A DNA stretch of 64,000 nt from JAKIYB01 sp964590255. GTDB lineage: Bacteria > Armatimonadota > Hebobacteria > CAIYQO01. Positions 8,729-15,720 of this stretch are shown here, one piece after another (the first letter of the stretch is position 1; every line of letters begins with the position of its first letter). The notes beneath the pieces are model-generated. The model saw nothing but the letters and a program-made list of their open reading frames with translations, did no database searches and was not told where the DNA came from. Made by a program: the position numbers and the translations under genes. Location of the stretch: contig CAZPYA010000013.1 in the NCBI GenBank assembly GCA_964590255.1, positions 8,122-72,121 of the forward strand. Direction: 5' to 3'.

Positions 8729-9751
8729 TTATGGAGAGGGGGAATTCACCACATTAATCGGCTGTCCGTCGAAGTATGCGCGGATATTCTCCACCGTCGT
8801 CGCCATGATGCGCTGTCGTGCTTCCCGGCTGTAGAAGGCCATGTGTGGGGTAATGACAACGTCGTTGCGCCGCAGCAGGATATGCTGCCGGATAAGCATC
8901 CGCAGCGATTCCGCCGCCTCTGGCGCGCGCATCAGCCGCTCCTCTTCCTCGATAAGCTCTTCGCCTTCGATGACATCCAGTCCCGCGCCGCCGAGGATGC
9001 CTTGATCGAGGGCAGTGATGAGCGCGTCGGTGTCGACCAGCCCGCCGCGGGCGGTGTTGATGAGCAGTGCGCCGCGCTTGATTATGCCAATCGTGTCGGC
9101 ATTGATCAGGTAATGCGTGGACGGCAGCAGCGGCGCGTGCAGCGTAATGATATCGGCGTTCGCCAGAAGATATTCCAGCGAAACGTAGTCAAAATTCAGC
9201 ACCTCGGCAATCATCGGGTTCGGCTTCACATCATACGCGATGACGTGCATGCCGAAGCCAGTGGCGATGCGGATAACGTGTAGACCGATGCTGCCCGCGC
9301 CCACGACGCCGATGGTTTTGCCTTTGAGGTCAAAGCCTTCGAGGTTCGACAGCGAGAAGTCGCCGGCGACGGTGCGCTGGTAGGCCTTGTGGATCTTCCG
9401 TGAGAGCGAGAGGATCAGCGCGAAGGTGTGCTCCGCCACGGTGTTGTCGCCGTAGCGCGGCACGTTGGCGACGAGGATACCCCGTTCGTTGCACGTCTCC
9501 AGGTCGACATGGTCATACCCGGTGGAGCGCGTGGCGATGAAACGCAGATTCGGCATGGCGTCCAATATTTCGCGGGTGACGCGCGAATGCACGAACACGG
9601 AGAGCACTGTTGCGTCGGCAAAAGCCGGGCTCATGCATTCCTGAATCGGCGATTCGCAGACCACTTCTACGCCCGGTAGCTCCTGCGTGATATATGGCCG
9701 TTCATCCGGGTTCAGCTCTACCATCACGATACGAGGCGTCTGGTCACTCAT
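8729..9751 (-). CDS. NAD-dependent D-isomer-specific 2-hydroxyacid dehydrogenase (D-lactate dehydrogenase-like)
   Basis: This cytosolic oxidoreductase interconverts a D-2-hydroxyacid and a 2-ketoacid with NAD(H). The Rossmann motif GAGSIG is at residues 151-156. The catalytic triad is recognisable as R235 (NTARGG), E264 and H303 (TPHMAF). The DVIEGEE...SLRMLIRQHILLRRNDVVITPHMAFY layout (segments near residues 259 and 287-307) is that of D-lactate dehydrogenases rather than of 3-phosphoglycerate dehydrogenases. I chose the ATG at 9751, which follows GGGAGGAAG at a good distance; the longer frame to 9784 has no such site. A TACAAT -10 box lies at 9783-9788. Substrate preference is inferred. Confidence 0.88.
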   Translation of the reverse strand: MSDQTPRIVMVELNPDERPYITQELPGVEVVCESPIQECMSPAFADATVLSVFVHSRVTREILDAMPNLRFIATRSTGYDHVDLETCNERGILVANVPRYGDNTVAEHTFALILSLSRKIHKAYQRTVAGDFSLSNLEGFDLKGKTIGVVGAGSIGLHVIRIATGFGMHVIAYDVKPNPMIAEVLNFDYVSLEYLLANADIITLHAPLLPSTHYLINADTIGIIKRGALLINTARGGLVDTDALITALDQGILGGAGLDVIEGEELIEEEERLMRAPEAAESLRMLIRQHILLRRNDVVITPHMAFYSREARQRIMATTVENIRAYFDGQPINVVNSPSP

Positions 9752-9782
9752 GCCGGCTTCCTCCCCCAATGTATTCGCCAAC

Positions 9783-9788
9783 ATTGTA
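9783..9788 (-). promoter_or_regulatory. -10 box of the D-2-hydroxyacid dehydrogenase gene
   Basis: TACAAT on the minus strand in the context GGGTACAAT, with a partial -35 match TGGTCA 17 bases upstream (9806-9811). It gives a leader of about 25 bases containing the Shine-Dalgarno site. Confidence 0.55.
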
Positions 9789-9892
9789 CCCGCATCCGAC
9801 GGGAGTGACCACGACTTTTGGCATGGAACAGGGCTTTCATCGCCATTGGCGAAAGAAAAATTACAGAGACGGACATTGAGACGTCATTCCGG

Positions 9893-9972
9893 GACGCGGT
9901 CATTGACGATGCCACACGCAGGATGGTGATCGTCATGTGCCGTGATCGGTATGCGCAATCAATGACCGCGTC
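9893..9972. promoter_or_regulatory. Inverted repeat and alternative hairpins in the leader of the PfkB gene
   Basis: GACGCGGTCATTGA (9893-9906) is repeated perfectly inverted at 9959-9972, 52 bases apart. Inside, TGACGAT (9904-9910) can instead pair with ATCGTCA (9929-9935), so the two stems share bases and exclude each other. The element ends 25 bases before the PfkB start codon. This could be an operator pair or a conformational switch; function unknown. Confidence 0.45.
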
Positions 9973-9997
9973 TGTAGCACCTTCGGAAAGGCCAAAC

Positions 9998-10975
9998 ATG
10001 ACCGCGATGGATTTGATGACCGTTGGCAGTCTCTTCATTGAAACGACCCCCACGCAACCCGGGGAGACGCTGGACACTGCGACGTATTATACGCTGGTGG
10101 CGGGCGGGGCGGCGGCGAATACCGTCTTTGCCATGGCGCGGCTGGGGGTGGGAGTGCGCTTCATCACCGCTGTCGGCGACGACGAGTTCGGCACGTTGGC
10201 TACGCGCGAGTTGGCGGACTTCGGCGTCGACACCGCGCGGGTGCGCCGCGTGCCCGGTCAGTTGACGCCAGTTTCGTTCTGTTCGGTGGATAAGCAGGGT
10301 GGCAAGCAGTTTCGCTTTTATCGCTTCCCCGGGTACAGCGCGCCGATGGATGCGCTGCGTGCCGATGATTTCGCCGGGGTGGGGGAATGCCGCCTCTTCG
10401 ACTTCAGCGAGGGCAGCATTCGCGAAGACGCCGTGCGCGCGCTGGTCTTCGACGCCGCCCGCCAGGCCCGCGCTGCCGGCGTGCCGGTGCTCTACGCGGT
10501 CAATTTACGCCGAGGATCGTGGGGAAAAGCGGATGATGCCATCCGCGCCATCGAGCAGGCGGCTATCGCCCTGGCCGATGTCATCGTATTGAACGCGGAA
10601 GAAGTCGAGTTCATCACCGGCCAATCCTGGGACGCGGGCCTGCACGCACTGCGCGCTCTCGGACCGCGCGTGATCGTGATGACTCGCGGCGGCGACGGCC
10701 CGGTGGTGCTGCAGGTGGACGCCGAACGCGCCCAGATGGAACCCTACCGCGTGCCGGTGGTCTATGATGTCGGCGCCGGTGACACCTTCCACGCCGGCCT
10801 GGTCGCCGCGGCACTCGAAGGCAATCCCGCAGACCTGACGCTGGCCGACTGGCGCGATGCCGTCCGCTTCGGCGCCGCTACGGCCGCCATCCGCGTGTCG
10901 ACGTCGGCGAACCCGCGTGACCTGCCGACGCGCGAGGCAGTCACGCAGTGGATGGCAGCGCATCGAGTGACATAA
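9998..10975 (+). CDS. PfkB-family carbohydrate kinase
   Basis: A ribokinase-fold sugar kinase of 325 residues that phosphorylates a sugar or nucleoside with ATP. The N-terminal GGAAANTVFAMARLG glycine motif and the C-terminal PfkB signature DVGAGDTFHAG are present, with the catalytic base D262 in GDTF. Sequences such as SVDKQGGKQFRFYR resemble 2-keto-3-deoxygluconate kinases, but this is too weak to name the substrate. I chose the ATG at 9998; the frame is open back to 9818, but that part does not look coding and contains an inverted-repeat leader. The gene converges on the methionine-rich protein gene and ends at a strong bidirectional hairpin. Confidence 0.85.
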   Translation: MTAMDLMTVGSLFIETTPTQPGETLDTATYYTLVAGGAAANTVFAMARLGVGVRFITAVGDDEFGTLATRELADFGVDTARVRRVPGQLTPVSFCSVDKQGGKQFRFYRFPGYSAPMDALRADDFAGVGECRLFDFSEGSIREDAVRALVFDAARQARAAGVPVLYAVNLRRGSWGKADDAIRAIEQAAIALADVIVLNAEEVEFITGQSWDAGLHALRALGPRVIVMTRGGDGPVVLQVDAERAQMEPYRVPVVYDVGAGDTFHAGLVAAALEGNPADLTLADWRDAVRFGAATAAIRVSTSANPRDLPTREAVTQWMAAHRVT

Positions 10976-11013
10976 CCATGCGGGCGGATACATCAACGTA
11001 TCCGCCCGCATGG
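10976..11013. terminator. Bidirectional terminator hairpin
   Basis: A perfect 16-bp stem (10976-10991 with 10998-11013) around the 6-base loop ATCAAC fills almost all of the space between the stop codons of the converging PfkB and methionine-rich genes. A short T-rich tail (TTGTTT) follows on the plus strand. It should stop transcription from both sides. Confidence 0.8.
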
Positions 11014-11019
11014 GGTTGT

Positions 11020-11922
11020 TTAGTTCGCCGGCGCGGTAAACGCCGCGTCCTTTTCTACCTTTACCTGCTTCATCCAGCCGGTCATTGTCATGTTGCCGCT
11101 CATGTTCATCGCTTCCCCCGTCTCCGGGTTCTTCATTGACATGGCCATCGTCATGGCGCCGCTGAAGCTGCCGCTGAAAAGCGCGCCGGCCGCCTCGTCG
11201 AAGAGGGTGGTGGCTTTCGCGGTCATGTTCATGGTCATGCTCATGCCCAGGCTCGAACCGTCAGGCGCTTTCATCGCCGTTTTCGGCATCTTCATCGTCA
11301 TCGCCGTGTCGACCTGCATAAGGTTTTTGCCGTCAGTCACCTTCGTGCCGACATATTTGTACAAGCCAGCGATATCGAGTTTCATGCCGGGCATCGGTTC
11401 AACCGGCGGCATGGTCATCTTCCAGGTGTCGCCGACGGACAGTTCTCTGTTCGGGAATTCAATGGCGCCGCCGAGCTGACTGATCATGTTCTGATTCATG
11501 CCCATGCCGCCCATGCCCTGCATGCCCTTCAGCATCTCCGCGCCTTCGCCGGACATTTCCATGTTGCTGACCTTCCCCTGCGGCGTGCGCTCAAACGTCA
11601 TCGTCATGCCGGGGAACGCCTGCTTCATGTCCTTGCCGTCCATGGTCATGGTGATCGAGCCGTCTTTCAACTCATCCATGATCTGCGCGGAGCCGTCATT
11701 GGCTACCTGCAGCACCTTTTCCCGCACGGTGAATGTCATCACCATGTTCATCGGCATGGCGCCTTGACCGGGGATGTTGAAGGAACCCTTCATCGTGTAG
11801 GACGCCTTGTACGTGCGCGTTACTCCCGCCACGTCCTTATACTGCAGGCGTGCCGCTTGCGCGGTGAGGGTGGCTCCGATGGCCAGTATCGTGAGTAGAA
11901 CGACCAGCAAACTCTTTCGCAT
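11020..11922 (-). CDS. Exported methionine-rich protein of unknown function
   Basis: A 300-residue protein with a clear Sec signal peptide (residues 1-23, cleavage likely after AQA). Around 42 of its 300 residues are methionine, many in alternating patterns (MTMTM, MSMTMNM, GMQGMGGMGM) that suit extended beta strands. Alternating hydrophobic/polar strands and the middle sequence FPNRELSVGDTWK recall secreted beta-rich DUF proteins in which a lipid-like or small ligand is bound, but no named domain can be given. Methionine clusters can bind Cu(I) or act as oxidant sinks; neither is proven, although copper export genes lie 7 kb away. Expression signals are strong: AAGGAGG 5 bases before the ATG and a TATAAT box at 11956-11961. 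Confidence 0.8.
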   Translation of the reverse strand: MRKSLLVVLLTILAIGATLTAQAARLQYKDVAGVTRTYKASYTMKGSFNIPGQGAMPMNMVMTFTVREKVLQVANDGSAQIMDELKDGSITMTMDGKDMKQAFPGMTMTFERTPQGKVSNMEMSGEGAEMLKGMQGMGGMGMNQNMISQLGGAIEFPNRELSVGDTWKMTMPPVEPMPGMKLDIAGLYKYVGTKVTDGKNLMQVDTAMTMKMPKTAMKAPDGSSLGMSMTMNMTAKATTLFDEAAGALFSGSFSGAMTMAMSMKNPETGEAMNMSGNMTMTGWMKQVKVEKDAAFTAPAN

Positions 11923-11955
11923 GTGCGCCTCCTTCCAGCGTGTACTGTATATTCC

Positions 11956-11961
11956 ATTATA
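11956..11961 (-). promoter_or_regulatory. -10 box of the methionine-rich protein gene
   Basis: TATAAT on the minus strand, 34 bases before the start codon, lying between pheT and the gene. It gives this gene its own promoter rather than relying on pheT. Confidence 0.55.
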
Positions 11962-11969
11962 ACTGACAT

Positions 11970-14099
11970 TTATCGCAGTGTGGCGGCCAACTCATTAATA
12001 AGTGATTGGCGTACCAGCGTCATCGCCGTGTCGACTTCGTCATCGGCCAGCGTGCGCTCTTCGGCGCGGAATGTGAGCCGATACGCGAGGCTGCGCAGGC
12101 CGTCCGGGATGCCGGCGCCTTTATACACGTCGAATAGCTCCAGGTTTTCCAGGTTCGTCCCTGCTGCCGCGTGGATAACCGTCTCCACCTGCCGCGCGGG
12201 CTGATCGTCGCGCACCAGGAAGGCGATGTCACGGTCCACCGCCGGGAAGCGGGACAGCGACGGCGACGGCCGGAGCTGGCCTGCCACGTCCATTAGCGCA
12301 TCGGTGTTGATTTCCGCCACATAGGCGCGGCCCGGCAGGTCGAAATTGCCGGTGACGCGCGGGTGTACCTCGCCGAAGTAGGCGATGAGGCGTCCGCCGG
12401 CGCGCACCTCGGCAGTGCGGCCCGGGTGAAGCGTCGGGTGCATGCCGGGGCGATAGCTCACGTCGGCAATACCGAGATCAGCGAAGAGCTGTTCCAGAAT
12501 CCCTTTCAACCAGTAGAAATCCACCGTGCTATCGCCGCCGTCCCAGCGCGCGGTCCACGGCCGGCCCATCACCGCGATGCCCGCGGCCCGCTGCTCAAGC
12601 GGCAGAATATCGGCGTCCTGCACGCGCACGTCCACATCCACCCGCCGCTCGTGCGGGGCATAGTCGAAACGCAGGCCGCCGCCGGTATTGCGGAAGATGC
12701 GGCCGATCTCGAATATCTGCACGTCGCCGATGTTGCGCCGGGCGTTATTGCGCAGCGATTCGAGCAGCGAGATCAGCAGGGTGGGGCGGAGATGCGTGAA
12801 TTCTTCCGATTTCGGGTTGCGCAGCGTGACGATCTCCGTCCGCTCCGGCGCCGCCTCGGGGAGTTGCATTAGCTCAAGTGTGCGATAATCGATGAGGCTG
12901 TAGGCGATGCCCTCGTATAGCCCGGCGCCGGTGAGCAGCTCGCGCACCTTGCCTTCAAATTCCAGCTCCGGCGCCAGCCGTCCGGCGTGGGTGATGTTGC
13001 CCGGCACGCGGGTGGGAATGCGCTCGTAGCCGTAGATGCGCGCCACCTCTTCGATCAGGTCCATCTCTTCCACCAGGTCGGGGCGGAAAGTGGGGATGGT
13101 CACGCTCAATATGCCGTCGTCCTCGCGGACGCCCATCTCCAGGCCGGTCAGCGCGGCGACCATTTCGACGGTGTCGATCTCGGTGCCCAGCACGGCATTC
13201 ACTCGCATGGGGCGCAGCATGATGACACGCTGGCCGGGCAGGTCGGCCTTCACGTCGATAACGCCTTGCGCCACCGTCCCGCCGGCCCATTCCACGATCA
13301 GTTGCGCCACGCGGTCGACGGCACGCGCCACGCCCGCCGGGTCGACGATGCGCTCGAAGCGATAGGACGATTCCGTGCTCAGCGTGTTGGCGCGGGCGGT
13401 TTTGCGGATGCTGGTGCGGTCGAAATGCGCGGACTCCAGCAGCAGGTTCACCGTCTCCGGCGTCACCTCGCTCTCCAGGCCGCCCATGATGCCTGCCAGC
13501 GCCACCGGGTGCGCGGCGTCGGCGATGACCAGCATGTTGGCGGTCAGCGCGCGCTCGACACCGTCCAGCGTGGTGAAGGGCTCATCGGGACGGGCGCGGC
13601 GTACTACGATGGTACAGTCGGTCAGGCGGTCCAGGTCGAAGGCATGCAGCGGTTGGCCCAGTTCCAGCATCACGTAGTTCGTGGCATCCACCACGTTGTT
13701 GATGGGGCGCACACCGGCTTCCGTCAACCGCTTCTGCACATAGGCGGGGGACGGGCCAATGGTGACGCCGCATACCACACGCGCCGCGTATCGCGGGCAC
13801 AGGTCGGGTGCTTCGACGATCACCGTTGCCAGCGTCTCGACGGCGGGGCCGGCTTCCGGCATGCTGACGGGAGGGTGAGCGACATGGCCGCTGAAGAGTG
13901 CCGCCACCTCACGAGCAATCCCCGTCATACTCAATGCATCGCCGCGGTTCGACGTCACGGAGACGTCGAGCACCGCCTCGCCGTTCACCTCATGAATCTC
14001 TTCTACTTCAAACCCGGCCATGGTCAGGCGATCTGCCAGTTCGCGCGGGGTCACCGGCACCGGGACATATTCTTGCAGCCAGCCATACGGCACTCGCAT
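11970..14099 (-). CDS. pheT: Phenylalanine-tRNA ligase beta subunit, short form
   Basis: The beta subunit of the (alpha-beta)2 enzyme that charges tRNA-Phe. N-terminal B1 (MRVPYGWLQEYV), B3/B4 editing region (RPINNVVDATNYVMLELGQP), B5, the catalytic-like core and the C-terminal FDX-ACB anticodon-binding domain (from about SRFPAVDRDIAF) are all recognisable. The protein is 709 residues against the usual 780-810. The difference is at the N-terminus: GFEVEEIHEVNGEAVLDVSV runs straight from B1 to DVSVTSNRGD (residues 45-54), so the EMAP-like tRNA-binding OB domain that normally lies between them is absent. pheS is not next to it; upstream lies a small membrane protein gene. A GAGGT site precedes the ATG. 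Confidence 0.95.
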   Translation of the reverse strand: MRVPYGWLQEYVPVPVTPRELADRLTMAGFEVEEIHEVNGEAVLDVSVTSNRGDALSMTGIAREVAALFSGHVAHPPVSMPEAGPAVETLATVIVEAPDLCPRYAARVVCGVTIGPSPAYVQKRLTEAGVRPINNVVDATNYVMLELGQPLHAFDLDRLTDCTIVVRRARPDEPFTTLDGVERALTANMLVIADAAHPVALAGIMGGLESEVTPETVNLLLESAHFDRTSIRKTARANTLSTESSYRFERIVDPAGVARAVDRVAQLIVEWAGGTVAQGVIDVKADLPGQRVIMLRPMRVNAVLGTEIDTVEMVAALTGLEMGVREDDGILSVTIPTFRPDLVEEMDLIEEVARIYGYERIPTRVPGNITHAGRLAPELEFEGKVRELLTGAGLYEGIAYSLIDYRTLELMQLPEAAPERTEIVTLRNPKSEEFTHLRPTLLISLLESLRNNARRNIGDVQIFEIGRIFRNTGGGLRFDYAPHERRVDVDVRVQDADILPLEQRAAGIAVMGRPWTARWDGGDSTVDFYWLKGILEQLFADLGIADVSYRPGMHPTLHPGRTAEVRAGGRLIAYFGEVHPRVTGNFDLPGRAYVAEINTDALMDVAGQLRPSPSLSRFPAVDRDIAFLVRDDQPARQVETVIHAAAGTNLENLELFDVYKGAGIPDGLRSLAYRLTFRAEERTLADDEVDTAMTLVRQSLINELAATLR

Positions 14100-14110
14100 G
14101 TACTAATACC

Positions 14111-14425
14111 TCAATTCTGCGATGACTCGGAGGATGCGGCGTCGATGGGCGCCGAGTCGGCCGCGCGCGACACGCGACGACCTTGTAGCAGGTGGACGAC
14201 TACCATCAGCAGGAAGCAAACCCCGCCCAGCAGCGCCACGGCCTGCCAGGACCAGGTGAGCAGCCAGACGGTGGCCAACGCCAGCACGGTCACGAACAAC
14301 CCGATCAGCCGCGTAAACCAGGGCGGGAAAACGGCAGGCAGATACGGGGCGAGACCGAACAGCGCAACACCGGCCGCCGCCGTGGCGACAGCCCATAACA
14401 CTTCGGGAGTCCGGAAGGCGTCCAT
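14111..14425 (-). CDS. Small membrane protein of unknown function
   Basis: A 104-residue protein with three predicted membrane helices (about residues 10-30, 37-55 and 60-79) and a polar C-terminal tail rich in Ser and Ala. I recognise no family. The start at 14425 is well supported: GGAGG lies 4-5 bases upstream and a GGGTATAAT promoter box lies at 14442-14447, inside the longer open frame. It ends 11 bases before pheT on the same strand, so the two are probably co-transcribed; no functional link to tRNA charging is evident. Confidence 0.7.
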   Translation of the reverse strand: MDAFRTPEVLWAVATAAAGVALFGLAPYLPAVFPPWFTRLIGLFVTVLALATVWLLTWSWQAVALLGGVCFLLMVVVHLLQGRRVSRAADSAPIDAASSESSQN

Positions 14426-14441
14426 CGATCCTCCGCGTGTC

Positions 14442-14447
14442 ATTATA
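14442..14447 (-). promoter_or_regulatory. -10 box upstream of the small membrane protein and pheT
   Basis: TATAAT on the minus strand in GGGTATAAT, 17 bases before the ATG at 14425. Probably drives both genes. Confidence 0.6.
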
Positions 14448-14486
14448 CCCGCCATGCGGAGCGCTCGCAAGGTCACGCGGGCGCGG

Positions 14487-15641
14487 TCAGGTGCGTTTGA
14501 TCAACTCGTCGGCGATGGCGGATTTCAATCGCTGGGTGACGAGGGCGCTCAACGCCTCTAGCGTCGTGCCGGCGGCGTCGGCGTCGGCCTGGGTGAGAGT
14601 GAAAACGGGCATCCAGCGCATGCGCACCGTGGCCACGCCGGCGGTTACGTCGCGGGCGATGTCGAACTGCTGGATATAATCCTTCGACAGGCGGCGGTTG
14701 ATGGAGGCGGCGGCGTCTTCCGCGCGGGCTTTCACGCTCTCCGCCTCACCGGCCCTGGTGACGGTGAACAGGTTCGTCCCACCCAGCCGCAGCGCGTAGC
14801 CTTCCTTGCCGTCATTCACCGGCTGCGCGTCGGCGCGGAACTTCACCACGTTCCAAATATTCAGCTTCACGCCGAGTTCTTTCAGCTTTTCTTCGATCAA
14901 CCGCTTACGATCTTCTGAGTAGGGATGAGTTTTAAACATCCCCATCTCGACGAAGGGGTGGCGGTGTTCGATCTGCCGAAAACCGAGAATGACGGAGTAG
15001 AGGCCGTTGGGATCGTATTTCTTCGTGGCGGCCAGGTAAGTGAGAGCTTTGTCGTCCGCTTCGATCTCCAGGTCCACGGTATAGCCGTTCAGTAGCGCCT
15101 GCTTCACCATCTGGCTAGCGGCAATCACCTGCCCGGGTCCCAACTCGCCCCCCTTGTTCGCGTAGATCGCGAGCAGAATGGTGAGAAACTGCGCCGAACT
15201 GATGATACCGTCCTTCGCCGTCAGCTTCTTCGCGTGGCGCATGGCATTGTGGGCGATTTCGTGCGCGAGCACTCCGGCCAGTTCGTGGTCGCTCTCCACT
15301 GCGTTCAGCAGGCCTTTTGTCACGTAAACCGTGCCGCCGGGGATGGCCATGGCGTTTAGCGCGCCGGTGTCGAGAATTTTCAGTGTGTAGATGACGCCCG
15401 GGCGGTCGGTATGGGGGATAATGTCGTTGACGATGGTGGTGAGGCGCGTGATGGCCACCTCATCCTTCACCAGCTTGAATTCCGCCTCGATCTGCTCGGC
15501 GGTTTTCTTGCCGAGTTCGGCCTCGGCGGCCGTGGTGTCATTGACAGGCGGTTTCGGCGCCACCGCCGGCTCGCTAGCCCGCGTCAGCGGCATCGAGCCG
15601 AGCAGGAGGATTATCAGCATCACGAATGACGGCGCGCGCAT
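14487..15641 (-). CDS. M48-family zinc metalloprotease (BepA-like), exported
   Basis: A periplasmic or membrane-anchored gluzincin protease of 384 residues. A signal peptide spans residues 1-22. The zinc motif HEIAH is at 127-131 with the third ligand E194 in EIEADDKAL. The conserved stretch NAMAIPGG (96-103) just before the active site is typical of M48 proteins such as BepA, which degrade misassembled outer-membrane proteins. A C-terminal region of about 130 residues has no named domain; the TPR repeats of BepA are not obvious. The start at 15641 is preceded by GAGGTGGGT, and a GGTACAAT promoter box lies at 15671-15676. The precise role is inferred. Confidence 0.88.
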   Translation of the reverse strand: MRAPSFVMLIILLLGSMPLTRASEPAVAPKPPVNDTTAAEAELGKKTAEQIEAEFKLVKDEVAITRLTTIVNDIIPHTDRPGVIYTLKILDTGALNAMAIPGGTVYVTKGLLNAVESDHELAGVLAHEIAHNAMRHAKKLTAKDGIISSAQFLTILLAIYANKGGELGPGQVIAASQMVKQALLNGYTVDLEIEADDKALTYLAATKKYDPNGLYSVILGFRQIEHRHPFVEMGMFKTHPYSEDRKRLIEEKLKELGVKLNIWNVVKFRADAQPVNDGKEGYALRLGGTNLFTVTRAGEAESVKARAEDAAASINRRLSKDYIQQFDIARDVTAGVATVRMRWMPVFTLTQADADAAGTTLEALSALVTQRLKSAIADELIKRT

Positions 15642-15670
15642 ACCCACCTCTTCCTGTGAGAATCGATTGT

Positions 15671-15676
15671 ATTGTA
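15671..15676 (-). promoter_or_regulatory. -10 box of the M48 protease gene
   Basis: TACAAT on the minus strand in the context GGTACAATAC, 30 bases before the ATG and within the 79-base gap after dxs. It gives the protease its own promoter. Confidence 0.55.
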
Positions 15677-15720
15677 CCACGTCCATGGCACGGGTAATCG
15701 TCCGCGACGGACGACGGTAT

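Noticed and set aside
12987..14561. A 524-residue plus-strand frame opposite pheT
   Set aside because: Antisense to pheT and to the small membrane protein gene; composition of a shadow frame.
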